A DNA stretch of 64,000 bases from Mesobacterium_A sp034670065 (lineage in GTDB: Bacteria; Pseudomonadota; Alphaproteobacteria; Rhodobacterales; Rhodobacteraceae), in NCBI GenBank assembly GCA_034670065.1, contig JAXMOG010000002.1, positions 496,001-560,000 of the forward strand. The letters are read 5' to 3'. The notes below the pieces were generated by a model, which saw nothing but the letters and a program-made list of their open reading frames with translations, did no database searches and was not told the origin of the DNA. Positions 25,042 to 34,743 of the stretch are shown in pieces; position 1 is the first letter of the stretch; every line of letters starts with the position of its first letter. Position numbers and translations under genes: made by a program.

Positions 25042-26124
25042 ATGACAACGCTTACACCGCAGCCCGGAATCATGGATATCGCCCTGTATGTCAGTGGCGA
25101 AAGCACCGTTGATGGCCGGACCGATGTCTTGAAACTGTCGGCAAATGAAAACCCTTATGGCTGTAGCGACAAGGCGCGTGAAGCCGTGGTGCGGGCTGGT
25201 CAGAAGTTGCATCGTTATCCGGGCACCGATCACGCCAGCCTGCGCAAAGCAATTGGCGAGGTGCACGGTCTGGACCCTGATCGCATTATTTGCGGTGTTG
25301 GCTCTGACGAGGTGCTGCAATTTGCGGCGCAAGCTTATGCCGGGCCAGGTGATGAAGTTATCACCACGCAGCACGGGTTTTCGCTCTATCCGATTTTGGC
25401 ACAGGCCGTCGGTGCAAAACCCATCGCCGTGCCTGAAAACGAACGCAACATTGATGTTGGCGCAATTCTGGATGCAGTCACCGAAAAAACGCGGATCGTT
25501 TTTCTGGCCAATCCGGGTAACCCGACGGGCAACATGGTTTCGGATGAGGATATGCGCCGCCTGATCAAAGGATTGCCCGGCAACGTTTTGCTGGTGCATG
25601 ACGGGGCGTATACCGAATTTGTCAGCGGCTTTGATGGTGGGGCATCTTTGGCGGACGAGTTTCCGAATGTGCTGATGACGCGGACATTTTCCAAGATCTA
25701 CGGGCTTGGCGGATTGCGCATTGGCTGGGGCTATGCGCAGCGCGAAATTATTGACGTGATGAACCGGATCCGTCAGCCCTTTAACTTGTCTGATCTTCAG
25801 ATGGCCGCTGCAGAAGCCGCGGTGCGCGATACTGCCTTTGTGGCCAAGTGCCAGACAGAAAACACCAAGTGGCGGGCATGGTTAACGAATGCTTTGATTC
25901 AAATGGGTATCGGCTGTGATCAAAGCGAGGCCAATTTCATTTTGGCCCGGTTCGATGATGAAGACGACGCCGCCGCGTGTGATGCGGCGCTGAAGGCTGA
26001 TGGCATCATTGTGCGCCGCGTTGGCGGCTATGATCTGCCCAACTGTTTGCGCATCACAGTAGGTGATGAATCGGCCTGCAGACGGATCGTCCATGCGATT
26101 GCCACCTACAAAGGGATACGGTGA
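25042..26124 (+). CDS. hisC: Histidinol-phosphate aminotransferase
   Basis: This PLP-dependent class I/II aminotransferase (360 aa) transfers an amino group to imidazole acetol phosphate in histidine synthesis. Many HisC also act on phenylpyruvate and hydroxyphenylpyruvate. The PLP-binding lysine is Lys218 in 'RTFSKIYGLGGLRIGWGYA'. Other motifs are 'KLSANENPYGCS' near the N-terminus, 'FLANPGNPTGN' and 'HDGAYTEF'. The next gene is tyrA, overlapping by one base (TGATG), which suggests that the aromatic activity matters here. Structured leader RNA precedes it. Confidence 0.93.
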   Translation: MTTLTPQPGIMDIALYVSGESTVDGRTDVLKLSANENPYGCSDKAREAVVRAGQKLHRYPGTDHASLRKAIGEVHGLDPDRIICGVGSDEVLQFAAQAYAGPGDEVITTQHGFSLYPILAQAVGAKPIAVPENERNIDVGAILDAVTEKTRIVFLANPGNPTGNMVSDEDMRRLIKGLPGNVLLVHDGAYTEFVSGFDGGASLADEFPNVLMTRTFSKIYGLGGLRIGWGYAQREIIDVMNRIRQPFNLSDLQMAAAEAAVRDTAFVAKCQTENTKWRAWLTNALIQMGIGCDQSEANFILARFDDEDDAAACDAALKADGIIVRRVGGYDLPNCLRITVGDESACRRIVHAIATYKGIR

Positions 26125-27044
26125 TGGCTGTTCTGTATGAACGTGTTGCACTGATCGGGTTGGGCCTGATTGCCGGGTCCATGTCTTTGGCGATGCGCCG
26201 GGCTGGTATTGCGCGCGAGATCACAGGCTATGCCCGTTCACCGGAATCGCGGGCAATCGCTGCTCAGATCAATCTGGTTGATCGGGTTTGCGAAAACGCG
26301 GCTCAGGCGTGCGAGAATGCAGATTTGGTTGTCTTGGCCGTGCCTGTTGGCGCGATGTCCGATGTGATGGAGCAGATCGCACCGGTGCTGAAGGATGGTG
26401 TGGTGGTGACGGATGTTGGTTCCGTCAAAGAAGCTGTGTTCGATGCGGTCATGCCGCGTTTACCAAAAAGTGCCCATTTCATTGGGGCGCACCCAATGGC
26501 GGGAACAGAGCAATCCGGCCCGCGGTCTGGTTTTGCCGAGCTGTTCGACAACCGTTGGTGCCTGATTGTGCCGCCCGCAAATGCGGATGAGGACCAAGTG
26601 AAGAAGCTGGAAGAATTCTGGCAGGCGCTTGGATCAGATGTGGAACGGATGGAGCCGGGCCACCACGATACGGTTTGCGCTGTCGTCAGCCACATTCCGC
26701 ACCTCATTGCCTATACCATGGTGGGTGTCGCGGACGACCTGCGCCGCGTGACGGATCAAGAGATCATCAAGTTTTCCGCCGCTGGCTTTCGGGACTTCAC
26801 GCGGATTGCGGCCTCTGATCCCACGATGTGGCGCGATGTGTTTTTGAACAACAAAGAAGCCACGCTGGAAATTCTGGGCCGGTTCACCGAGGAGCTGTTC
26901 GCGCTACAACGGGCCATTCGCACGGGCGATGGAGAGCATTTGCACGACTATTTCACCCGCACGCGAAGCATCCGCCGGGGCATCATTGAAGCCGGGCAAG
27001 ATACCGATGCGCCGGACTTCGGGCGTACAAAGGCAGAGAAATGA
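26124..27044 (+). CDS. tyrA: Prephenate / arogenate dehydrogenase (cyclohexadienyl type)
   Basis: The 306-residue protein oxidatively decarboxylates prephenate or arogenate on the way to tyrosine. The NAD(P) loop is 'VALIGLGLIAGSMSLAMRRAGI' near the N-terminus, with 'VVVTDVGSVKEAV' and 'FIGAHPMAGTEQSGP' as the family signatures. The catalytic-region His lies in 'VSHIPHLIAYTM'. It lacks a chorismate mutase domain and an ACT domain. Sequence alone does not settle prephenate against arogenate. It is coupled to hisC and to the extensin-like gene by overlaps. Confidence 0.92.
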   Translation: MAVLYERVALIGLGLIAGSMSLAMRRAGIAREITGYARSPESRAIAAQINLVDRVCENAAQACENADLVVLAVPVGAMSDVMEQIAPVLKDGVVVTDVGSVKEAVFDAVMPRLPKSAHFIGAHPMAGTEQSGPRSGFAELFDNRWCLIVPPANADEDQVKKLEEFWQALGSDVERMEPGHHDTVCAVVSHIPHLIAYTMVGVADDLRRVTDQEIIKFSAAGFRDFTRIAASDPTMWRDVFLNNKEATLEILGRFTEELFALQRAIRTGDGEHLHDYFTRTRSIRRGIIEAGQDTDAPDFGRTKAEK

Positions 27045-27853
27045 TGCGGGTTCGGGCAGCACTGGCGATTTTGGCAACGGTCTGCGCCAGCACTTTGGCG
27101 GCCAAGGCGCCCGATCACAGCCTGCGCCCTGTTGCGCGAGGCGATCTGGAGCAAACAACGATAGTTCGCGTTCGTCCCAAGCTTCGCCCGGTGGGGTTGG
27201 TCATTGAAGAGGGCGATACATCATTGCCCGTTGCGATGATGGCAGCTGGGCTGACGTTTTCCTTGCGTCCGCAATTGCGCCCTGATGCCGTGGTTGAGAA
27301 AGCCATGGCCAAACGACGGGCCCGACGTAGTGGCGCTGTGTGCGGTGATGTGAATATTCAAGGCGAAGAAGTTGGATATATACCGGGCAAGCTGAAGGGT
27401 TGCGGCTTGAATGATGCGGTGAAGATTTCGTCTATTTCCGGTGTCACGCTTTCGCAGAAATCTGTGATGGATTGCACCACGGCCAAGTCGATGAAGCGAT
27501 GGGTTGATCGGGGTTTGAAACCTGCGGTCGGCAACTATGGCGGCGGCGTTCAATCGTTAAAGATTGCGGCGCACTATGCGTGTCGAACACGCAATAGCAT
27601 GCCAGGCGCAAAGATTTCGGAACACGGTCGGGGGCGCGCTGTTGATATCTCGGCGATCCAGCTGCGCAACGGCAGTGATATCACCGTTCTGAAAGGCTGG
27701 GGGGAGCGTAAACAAGGGCGTATTCTGAAAGAGGCGCACAAGAAAGCGTGCCGCGAATTTGGAACGGTTCTTGGCCCGGAAGCCAACGCATTTCATCGCG
27801 ATCATTTCCACTTTGATACCGCGCGCTATCGCAGCGGGTCTTACTGCCGTTAA
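27041..27853 (+). CDS. Extensin-like C-terminal domain protein, exported
   Basis: This 270-residue protein has a signal peptide (MRVRAALAILATVCASTLAA). The mature part has a basic proline-rich region, then the bacterial extensin-like domain from about residue 100: 'CGDVNIQGEEVGYIPGKLKGCGLNDAVKI', 'VMDCTTAKSMKRWV', 'SEHGRGRAVDISAI' and the final 'HRDHFHFDTARY'. The H-x-D / H-x-H pattern resembles D-Ala-D-Ala peptidases of the VanY/LAS fold, so a cell-wall peptidase role is plausible but unproven. It overlaps tyrA by four bases (ATGA). Confidence 0.85.
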   Translation: MMRVRAALAILATVCASTLAAKAPDHSLRPVARGDLEQTTIVRVRPKLRPVGLVIEEGDTSLPVAMMAAGLTFSLRPQLRPDAVVEKAMAKRRARRSGAVCGDVNIQGEEVGYIPGKLKGCGLNDAVKISSISGVTLSQKSVMDCTTAKSMKRWVDRGLKPAVGNYGGGVQSLKIAAHYACRTRNSMPGAKISEHGRGRAVDISAIQLRNGSDITVLKGWGERKQGRILKEAHKKACREFGTVLGPEANAFHRDHFHFDTARYRSGSYCR

Positions 27854-29046
27854 GTTGCGTTCACTGTCTGCTGCCGAACATAGGCGGCGGCGTGTTGTCC
27901 CGCACATAGACCCGTCGCCAAACAGGCGGTGATCAGATACCCACCTGTGGGCGCATCCCAGTCGATCATTTCGCCGGCACAGAACGTTCCCGGACGGTCA
28001 CGTAGCATAAACCCATCATCCAGCGCCGACAGCGGTACCCCACCAACAGTAGAGATCGCTTCGTCCAATGGACGCAAGCCATCATAGGGAATGGGCACGG
28101 CTTTCAGTAACGCGGCCAATTGCGATGGGTCGGTTGGCAAGGGGCGCGCCACTTCGTTCAGCAAGGCCATACGCGTTTTGTCGAGTTTCAGCACCTTGCG
28201 CAGATGGTTTGGCAAACTGGTCTTGCCGCGTGGACGTGACAAGCGCGCAGCAAGATTGTCTTGGCTGGTATCTGGGTACAGATCGATGAATAGCGGCGCG
28301 CCTTGCCGCAAGGCTGGTGATAGAGGATAGATTCCCCCACCTTCCAAGCCTTTTGATGACAGGACGACTTCGCCCTGATTTTGCCTATCACCCGCACGCA
28401 GAACAATGTTTTTGATGGGCAGGCCAAAAAAAGGCGCCATGTGATCAGACCAGCGGATCACCAGCCCGGCGTTAGACGGGGCAAAAGGCATTAGGGTTAG
28501 TCCCGCGTTGCGAAATGCATCGGTCCAGCGCCCGTCAGAACCCAATCTGGCCCAACTTGCGCCGCCCAATGCCAACACAACAACATCCGGGGTCAGTCGC
28601 TGCACGCCATCAGGCGTTTCAAACCGCAGAGCCTGATCTTCCCATCCAGCCCATCGCCAACCTGTGCGCCGGTCAAGACCCATGTCCGCCAAACGTTTCA
28701 GCCATGCTCGCAATAGCGGTGACGCTTTCATTGCGACGGGGAAAACACGTTTGGACGAACCTACGAATGTTTCGATACCCAAATCTTGGGCCCAGTTCTG
28801 TGCTTGAACCGGTCCAAATGCGCGCAGCATGGGTTCCAGACGCTGGGCGTCAGCGCCAAAGGCCTGAATGAAGCGATCGAAGTCTTCTGCTTTCGTCAGG
28901 TTCAAACCGGATTTACCGGCCATCAAAAACTTGCGCCCAACCGACGGTTTGGCGTCTGCCAAGACAGTTTGAACGCCACTCGACAGCAATGCATCGGCGG
29001 CCATCAAGCCAGCCGGCCCGCCACCTATGACCAGGGCATAGGTCAC
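27850..29046 (-). CDS. HI0933/YhiN-type FAD flavoprotein
   Basis: The 398-residue protein has an N-terminal FAD-binding Rossmann motif, 'YALVIGGGPAGLMAADALLSSGVQTVLAD'. The family tag 'SVGRKFLMAGKSGLNLT' follows. Its C-terminal 'FCAGEMIDWDAPTGGYLITACLATGLCAGQHAA' closes the FAD site. It belongs to the BaiN/HI0933 branch of flavin oxidoreductases; physiological substrates are mostly unknown. It overlaps the upstream MscS gene by four bases and the convergent extensin-like gene by four bases. Confidence 0.9.
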   Translation of the reverse strand: MTYALVIGGGPAGLMAADALLSSGVQTVLADAKPSVGRKFLMAGKSGLNLTKAEDFDRFIQAFGADAQRLEPMLRAFGPVQAQNWAQDLGIETFVGSSKRVFPVAMKASPLLRAWLKRLADMGLDRRTGWRWAGWEDQALRFETPDGVQRLTPDVVVLALGGASWARLGSDGRWTDAFRNAGLTLMPFAPSNAGLVIRWSDHMAPFFGLPIKNIVLRAGDRQNQGEVVLSSKGLEGGGIYPLSPALRQGAPLFIDLYPDTSQDNLAARLSRPRGKTSLPNHLRKVLKLDKTRMALLNEVARPLPTDPSQLAALLKAVPIPYDGLRPLDEAISTVGGVPLSALDDGFMLRDRPGTFCAGEMIDWDAPTGGYLITACLATGLCAGQHAAAYVRQQTVNAT

Positions 29047-30368
29047 TCGGGCTTGGGGGTGCGCATTTCGATCACGCGATGCGGATATGGAATCTCAATG
29101 TTGGCATCCTGCAATGCGTTCCAGATGATGAACCGGATTTCCGAGGAGTATTTGTTTTTCCCGTCATCCATCCCGTTGACCCAGAATTCCACAACGAAAT
29201 CGATACCCGACTCGCCAAAGCCGGCCAGTTCGATATCTGGTGGCTCTGGGCTGTCCAAAACACTGGGATGGGCTGACACGGCTTTGCCGATCAGGTCAGG
29301 AATTTTGTTGATATCGGTGTCATAAGAAACCGAAAAATCCACGGACAACCGGTTTGCTGAGCCTTGGTCGGAATAGTTTGTGACCCGTGTCGTGATGAAG
29401 TCTTCGTTTGGAACAACGATCCAACGACCATCGAAGGTTTCCAGAATCATCGCGCGGGCGGTGGTTTTGACAATGGTGCCCTCTTCGCCGTTATCCAACG
29501 CAACGTAGTCGCCAACGGTGGCCTGGCCCTCAAGCAGCAGAATGACACCCGAAATGTAGTTGGATGCGATTTTCTGAAGCCCGAAACCCAAACCAACACC
29601 GATGGCACCACCCAAGACGGCCAGCGAAGTAAGCGGAATGCCGACGATGTTCATCAACATCAGGAAGGCAAAGCCAAAGATCGTAAATTCCGCTGCCTTG
29701 GCCGCCAGTTGCCGGGTGGCCGGGCGCATCGTTTCTTGCCGTCCGATATAGGCGCCCGTTTGATCGTTGGACCATCGGCCCAGCCAAAATAGCAATGATC
29801 CGGCAATGACCCCACGGATCAGTGCCATGATCGAGAAGGAAATATTGCCCATCCGTACTGTCGATTCCGACAAGTATTCGGTCAACGGGGTCAGCAGCCC
29901 AAGCGTATAAACCGCCATGATGGGCAAAAGCACGTACCGACCCAGAAGTTTCAGGAACGGGTCCGTGATCATTTCCCGCACAAGGCTGCGCGCAGCGAAA
30001 AGCAGGAACAGCCGTTTGCCAAAGGCAATGATGTCGCCAGAGCCGAACAGGGTTCGGGTGATGCCTTCCCCAATTCCGGTGAACAAATAGGCCATTAACG
30101 GTAGTAGCAGCGGCAAGAACATCAACGCAAAGCGACGCACTGGTGCCAGCACATGTTTGCTGTCAGGCGGCGGAGTCAGCAGTTTGGTCAACAAAGGCGC
30201 CAGTCGGCGCGACACCAGTAGCGCGATACCAAACGCGACAATCAGTAAGGTGAATTGTGACCACGCAGCAGGGCTGATCAGCCATGCCTTGGCGATCATC
30301 CAGCCTTCGTTTGCAAACCCAAGTGCCTTTTGGACAATCTCGGGCTGCTCAGACAGATCCCATTCCAT
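29043..30368 (-). CDS. MscS-family mechanosensitive channel
   Basis: The 441-residue protein has about five or six membrane helices in its N-terminal half, then the MscS core: pore-lining helix 'LAVLGGAIGVGLGFGLQKIASNYISGVILLLEGQATVGDYV' and beta domain 'EEGTIVKTTARAMILETFDGRWIVVPNEDFITTRVTNYS'. Such channels open under membrane tension to release solutes on osmotic downshift. It is the upstream gene of a two-gene operon with the flavoprotein. Confidence 0.93.
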   Translation of the reverse strand: MEWDLSEQPEIVQKALGFANEGWMIAKAWLISPAAWSQFTLLIVAFGIALLVSRRLAPLLTKLLTPPPDSKHVLAPVRRFALMFLPLLLPLMAYLFTGIGEGITRTLFGSGDIIAFGKRLFLLFAARSLVREMITDPFLKLLGRYVLLPIMAVYTLGLLTPLTEYLSESTVRMGNISFSIMALIRGVIAGSLLFWLGRWSNDQTGAYIGRQETMRPATRQLAAKAAEFTIFGFAFLMLMNIVGIPLTSLAVLGGAIGVGLGFGLQKIASNYISGVILLLEGQATVGDYVALDNGEEGTIVKTTARAMILETFDGRWIVVPNEDFITTRVTNYSDQGSANRLSVDFSVSYDTDINKIPDLIGKAVSAHPSVLDSPEPPDIELAGFGESGIDFVVEFWVNGMDDGKNKYSSEIRFIIWNALQDANIEIPYPHRVIEMRTPKPE

Positions 30369-30632
30369 ACCAGTGCCTTTTTAACCGCTTTGCTCTTTAT
30401 GGCACTGTCATGCCCAATGCAGGAATGACTGACAAGATGCCTTCTTGGCGGAACAATGGTCGCCTGTGCCCGGCTTTCCCCGTCAAATGGTTTTGATCGC
30501 CGGGCATCATCAGGCCGCCACAGACGCGCCGAAAGGCCAGAATCATTCTGTTCCGATATGAAATCCGCGTTGGCGTATAAGCACACGCAGGGCTATAACT
30601 GCCGCGAGCAGAAATAATAAAAAGAGGCTGGT

Positions 30633-31892
30633 ATGCGTATTTTGTGCATTCACCAGAATTTTCCGGGCCAGTACAAACATCTGGCTCCCGCGTTGGTGAA
30701 ATTGGGTCACCACGTTCTGGCACTGACACCCAAGGTGGACAAGCCGGTCAATTGGAACGGTGTGCATGTTGTGCCTTACAAGGTGCAGGGCGCGTCTACC
30801 AAAGGCATTCACCAATGGCTGGCGGATTTCGAAACCAAGATCATCCGAGGTCAAAGCTGTTATGCGGGCGCGATGCAGCTGAAATCACGCGGCTATGAGC
30901 CAGACGTGATTCTGGCGCATCACGGTTGGGGCGAAAGCATGTTCCTGAAGGATGTGTGGCCAAACGCCAAAATGGGTCTCTATTGCGAACTCTATCATCG
31001 CGTTACGCCAGAATTTGTGGGGTTCGATCCTGAATTCCCGTCGCGCAGCCCCCAGCTGGATCCAATCCGCCTGCGCATGAAGAACCTGAACAATCGGTTG
31101 CATGAAGAGATCATGGACGCGGGAATCAGCCCAACGCGGTTTCAGGCATCAACCTTTCCCGACAAATACCAAGACCGGATCACCGTTTCGCATGATGGCG
31201 TGAATACCGAAGCGGTGGTGTTTAACCCTGATGCGCGGCTGGAAGTGGCTGAAGGCAAAGTGTTGACGCGCGATGATGAGGTTGTGACCTTCATCAACCG
31301 TAACCTAGAGCCCTATCGCGGCTATCATGTCTTTATGCGGGCCTTGCCTGAATTGCTGAAACGTCGACCAAACGCGCAGATCGTGTTGTTGGGCGGAGAT
31401 GAGGTCAGCTACGGTGCCCGTGCGCCCGAGGGAAAAACGTGGAAGCAAATCTATATTGATGAGGTGCGCGGCCAGATCAGCGATGAAGATTGGGCGCGCG
31501 TTCATTTTCTGGGGCGGGTTGCGTATGACCGTTTCCTCGCGCTGCTTCAGGTCAGCCGGGTTCACGTTTATCTGACCTACCCCTTTGTGCTGTCGTGGTC
31601 TTTGTTGGAAGCCATGAGTGCGCAATGCGCAATCGTTGCCAGTGACACGTCTCCGGTGAAAGAGGTTCTGACCCATGGTGAAAATGGGCGATTGGTGAAC
31701 TTCTTTGATGGGGCCGCGCTGGTGGACCAGGTCAACGATTTGCTGGAAGACGAAGAAGCACGGCGCAATCTAGGCGAAGCAGCACGTGAGTTTGTGCGCA
31801 AGAACTATGATTTGCGGTCCGTTTGCCTGCCTCGGCAGTTGGAGTGGGTCGACGCACTGTCACAAGTCACGTCGAACCACCCAATTGAATAA
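30633..31892 (+). CDS. Glycosyltransferase family 4 (GT-B) protein
   Basis: The 419-residue protein opens with MRILCIHQNFPGQYKHLAPAL and 'ILAHHGWGESMFLKDVWP', typical of GT4 enzymes in marine Rhodobacterales. The donor-binding half has 'NRNLEPYRGYHVFMRALPELLKRRPNAQIVLLGGDEVSYG' and 'VYLTYPFVLSWSLLEAMSAQCAIVASDTSPVKEVL', including the E-x7-E-like nucleotide-sugar region. It is probably cytoplasmic or membrane-associated and builds a polysaccharide. No other glycan genes are nearby, so donor and acceptor are unknown. The start follows AAAGAGG. Confidence 0.9.
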   Translation: MRILCIHQNFPGQYKHLAPALVKLGHHVLALTPKVDKPVNWNGVHVVPYKVQGASTKGIHQWLADFETKIIRGQSCYAGAMQLKSRGYEPDVILAHHGWGESMFLKDVWPNAKMGLYCELYHRVTPEFVGFDPEFPSRSPQLDPIRLRMKNLNNRLHEEIMDAGISPTRFQASTFPDKYQDRITVSHDGVNTEAVVFNPDARLEVAEGKVLTRDDEVVTFINRNLEPYRGYHVFMRALPELLKRRPNAQIVLLGGDEVSYGARAPEGKTWKQIYIDEVRGQISDEDWARVHFLGRVAYDRFLALLQVSRVHVYLTYPFVLSWSLLEAMSAQCAIVASDTSPVKEVLTHGENGRLVNFFDGAALVDQVNDLLEDEEARRNLGEAAREFVRKNYDLRSVCLPRQLEWVDALSQVTSNHPIE

Positions 31893-31901
31893 GGCTGTTT
31901 A

Positions 31902-32378
31902 TTACAGACGGGAATCACGACCACGCAGCTGACGTGCGCGTGTTAGAATCGCGTCTTCGACCGCGCGGCGTGTTGCCTCGCTGGCCGGGCCACTGCGCGT
32001 CATCAGTGCAACATTCAATGACCGGGCTTCCAGAGCCGGGTCCGAAACGTAGATTGTTGCCCGATACGCGCGTCCACCACCGGGTGGGGTGCCAAAGCCG
32101 GTTGTGATTACCCCGGTGAAGGGATCAACGTTTTGGACCGGCAGGAATGACAGAACGTCTAGCGAGGCATCCCAAATGTATTTGTTCACGGCACCCAGCT
32201 GACCAAAGTCTTTCTTGGGTGCAAACAATTCGCGCAGCGAAGAACCGGATTTACTGTCCTCGCGCAACGCGCGTTCGATCTTTTCTTCATCGGACATTGG
32301 TTCACGCGCGCCGCAGGACGCCAAAACCAAAGCCGCCACACAGATCGAAGTGATTCTGGTCAAACGAGATTTCTTCAT
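31902..32378 (-). CDS. DUF3576 family lipoprotein
   Basis: The 158-residue product starts at the ATG at 32378, after AGGAGA, and has a lipoprotein signal ending in the lipobox 'ALVLASC'. The DUF3576 domain reads 'VNKYIWDASLDVLSFLPVQNVDPFTGVITTGFGTPPGGGRAYRATIYVSDPALEARSLNVAL'. It is predicted to be lipid-anchored in the envelope; no function is known. It ends ten bases after the convergent glycosyltransferase gene. Confidence 0.9.
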   Translation of the reverse strand: MKKSRLTRITSICVAALVLASCGAREPMSDEEKIERALREDSKSGSSLRELFAPKKDFGQLGAVNKYIWDASLDVLSFLPVQNVDPFTGVITTGFGTPPGGGRAYRATIYVSDPALEARSLNVALMTRSGPASEATRRAVEDAILTRARQLRGRDSRL

Positions 32379-32635
32379 GGTCGGTCTCCTGCCTTTCCGG
32401 CCTTGTACCCTCATTAGCTGGCTGAAAACGCGACGACAAGACGATCCTGCATAAAGAAGGGAGAAGCAGGGCCGGATTGTGGCAAAGTCTTGTGGCAATT
32501 GCGCATCACTGACGGCCTTGTTGGGCGGGGGGATTTCCCATCACTTGCAAAGAGTAAGGTGGAAAGAGCATAGAAACTCCATCAAGCCCGGGTATCTGGG
32601 ATGGTACGTGCCTTACGAACACATGAGGGAAAACA

Positions 32636-33463
32636 ATGAAAAGCATCTTCCTTGCTACCACTGCGCTGGTTGCGACCGCGGGTATCGCATCCGCTGACAT
32701 CAATGTAACCGCCGAAGCTAACTTCGGTATCAAATACATGGGTGCCGCCGACACCACCACAGTTCACAACGAACTGGACTTCGGCATCTCCGCTACCGGT
32801 ACTTCCGATGGCGGCGTTGAGTTCGGCGCATCGCTGGACCTGGACACTCAGTCCGACAACTCCACCACCACCGGTGGCATGGTCAACGACCCTGAAGCAT
32901 TCATCGCTTACAACGGCATGAAGCTGACCGTTGGTGAAATCGCTGAAGCTGACGACATCGGCAACCTGCCTGACGTTGGTTATGACGGCGTTGGCGTTGA
33001 CGACGACGCAGAAAGCCTGACTTCGGCTGGTTCGCATGACGTTCGCTTCGACTATAGCGTTTCCGACTATGCCTTCGCTCTGACCGTTGACTCGTCCAAC
33101 GACGACTGGGCCGCAATGGCATCCGGTTCGTTCAGCGGCTTCGACGTTGCTCTGGGTTACAACGAAAACGGCACCGTTAACGTTACAACTCTGACCTTGG
33201 GTTACTCCTTCGGTGACGTTGCTCTGAAAGCAATGGTTTCCGACTCTTCGGCTAACATCACCGCATACGGCGTTGCAGCTTCCTACACCACAGGCGCTCT
33301 GACCTTGGTTGCGGTAATGGGCGGCACCGACATCACTGGTGACGACGAAGATTACGGCATCGGCGCTTCCTACGACCTGGGCGGTGGCCTGGCAGTTGCA
33401 GGCGGTATCGGTTCCGTTGACGGCAACACCAACGCTGACTTCGGCGTAACCATGAAGTTCTAA
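32636..33463 (+). CDS. Outer-membrane porin
   Basis: The 275-residue product has a clear signal peptide (MKSIFLATTALVATAGIASA). The mature part is an acidic, alternating beta-strand sequence ('AEANFGIKYMG', 'FGISATGTSDGGVEFGASLDLD', 'TMKF' at the end) like Rhodobacter-type porins. The terminal Phe is the usual outer-membrane sorting signal. Codon usage is strongly biased to a few C-ending codons, as in highly expressed genes. A strong terminator follows. It should form a general diffusion pore. Confidence 0.92.
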   Translation: MKSIFLATTALVATAGIASADINVTAEANFGIKYMGAADTTTVHNELDFGISATGTSDGGVEFGASLDLDTQSDNSTTTGGMVNDPEAFIAYNGMKLTVGEIAEADDIGNLPDVGYDGVGVDDDAESLTSAGSHDVRFDYSVSDYAFALTVDSSNDDWAAMASGSFSGFDVALGYNENGTVNVTTLTLGYSFGDVALKAMVSDSSANITAYGVAASYTTGALTLVAVMGGTDITGDDEDYGIGASYDLGGGLAVAGGIGSVDGNTNADFGVTMKF

Positions 33464-33487
33464 TCAACTCTTATAGTTGATTGAGCT

Positions 33488-33520
33488 GAGAGCGGGCCTA
33501 GTGCCCGCTCTCTTTCGTTT
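33488..33520 (+). terminator. Terminator after porin gene
   Basis: GAGAGCGGGC-CTAGT-GCCCGCTCTC (33488-33512) is a perfect ten-pair stem followed by TTTCGTTT, 24 bases after the porin stop. Confidence 0.9.
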
Positions 33521-33589
33521 CAGGGTTTGAAACCCACCACCCCGTCGATTACACCCCAAGACGCAACTGGCGAAAAAGGGTGCAAGGCG

Positions 33590-34249
33590 ATGGGTTTATC
33601 CGAAATTCAAGAACGTTTGAGCAAAGCCTGCGAAACAGCAGGTCGCCAGATGTCTGACGTGCACCTGATTGCCGTGTCCAAGGTGCAGCCGTTAGACCGG
33701 GTTGAAGCGGTTCTGGAGCAAGGGCATCGCCTGTTCGGTGAAAACCGGGTTCAGGAAGCTGTCGGCAAGTGGCCCGACTTTCAGGCGCGCTTTCCCGATG
33801 CAGAGGTTCATCTGATCGGCCCGTTGCAAAGCAACAAGGTCAGACAGGCGATGACGCTGTTTACTGCCATTCACACGGTTGACCGCCCAAAACTGGCCCG
33901 TACCATTGCCCGTGTTGCTGACGAATTGGGGCATTGCCCTGATCTGTTCGTTCAAGTGAATACCGGTGAAGAACCACAAAAAGCAGGGGTGACACCCGCA
34001 GAGACAGACGCATTAGTGGCCGAATGTCGGGAGCTTGGCCTGCCGCTCAAAGGGTTGATGTGTATTCCACCAGTGGATGAGACGCCGTCTTTGCATTTCG
34101 CGCTGCTGGGAAAGCTGGCAATGCGCAATGGGCTAACCGGCCTGTCCATGGGAATGAGCAGTGATTTCGAGCAGGCAATCGCCTTTGGCGCCACTCATGT
34201 GCGTGTGGGGTCTGCCATTTTCGGAGAGCGTGTGCCGCCGCAGGCTTAA
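33590..34249 (+). CDS. YggS/PLPBP family PLP homeostasis protein
   Basis: The 219-residue protein holds PLP on a lysine without known catalysis and balances vitamin B6 and amino-acid pools. The PLP site is 'HLIAVSKVQPLDRVEAVLEQGHRLFGENRVQE'. 'VHLIGPLQSNKV', 'FVQVNTGEEPQKAGV' and 'GLSMGMSSDFEQAIAFGATHVRVGSAIFG' complete the family pattern. The start at 33590 has only a weak AAGG nearby; the frame runs up to 33527, so the N-terminus is uncertain. It overlaps the convergent YkuD gene by four bases. Confidence 0.92.
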   Translation: MGLSEIQERLSKACETAGRQMSDVHLIAVSKVQPLDRVEAVLEQGHRLFGENRVQEAVGKWPDFQARFPDAEVHLIGPLQSNKVRQAMTLFTAIHTVDRPKLARTIARVADELGHCPDLFVQVNTGEEPQKAGVTPAETDALVAECRELGLPLKGLMCIPPVDETPSLHFALLGKLAMRNGLTGLSMGMSSDFEQAIAFGATHVRVGSAIFGERVPPQA

Positions 34250-34743
34250 TGCGCCACCACCACCCGTGTTCCCGGCTCTATCAACCCGGCAATACGCAGT
34301 AAATTCCGACGCGACAGGGCAATACAGCCTTCGGTGGGATAGCCGGGGCGGCGCCACTGATGAACAAATATCGCGGATCCTTGGTCCTGGGACGCTTCCG
34401 GGTAGTTCCAGTTTAGAATCAATACGATGTCATACAGGGGGTCGGCGCGTCTTAGTTGTTCGTGGCTGCCAGAAAACGGCGCGCTGACCAGCTGATTGTA
34501 AGCCGGGTGGGCAGAATCATCGCACCACAGATCGCCATTGCGAATTGGCTGTGCCCAAGGTGCAGGGCAGGGCAGTCTGTCGGGCCGATACAGCATGCCA
34601 ACCACATGATGTATTCCCCGTGGCGTGCAGCCATCGCCCTCACGCTTGTTGCCCATTGTGCCATTCCGACCAACCGTGCAGGGCCAATACTGCCCCATGA
34701 ACCGGATACCACGACCAGTTAAAACCAAATCGCCAGGGGTCAC
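34246..34743 (-). CDS. L,D-transpeptidase catalytic domain (YkuD-like) protein
   Basis: The 165-residue protein contains the catalytic motif H-x(n)-S/T-H-G-C as 'FVHQWRRPGYPTEGCIALSRRNLLRI', with the cysteine in GYPTEGC. No signal peptide is visible from the GTG at 34743, so export is unclear. YkuD enzymes crosslink peptidoglycan or attach lipoproteins to it; this short form is of the YafK/DUF-like type found near ribA in Rhodobacterales. It overlaps the end of ribA by four bases (GTGA), so it is co-translated. Confidence 0.82.
   Translation of the reverse strand: MTPGDLVLTGRGIRFMGQYWPCTVGRNGTMGNKREGDGCTPRGIHHVVGMLYRPDRLPCPAPWAQPIRNGDLWCDDSAHPAYNQLVSAPFSGSHEQLRRADPLYDIVLILNWNYPEASQDQGSAIFVHQWRRPGYPTEGCIALSRRNLLRIAGLIEPGTRVVVAH

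Noticed and set aside
24595..25599. 334-codon minus-strand frame across the hisC leader and 5' half of hisC
   Set aside because: It is antisense to hisC, has no family resemblance, and hisC itself has strong motifs and a ribosome site.
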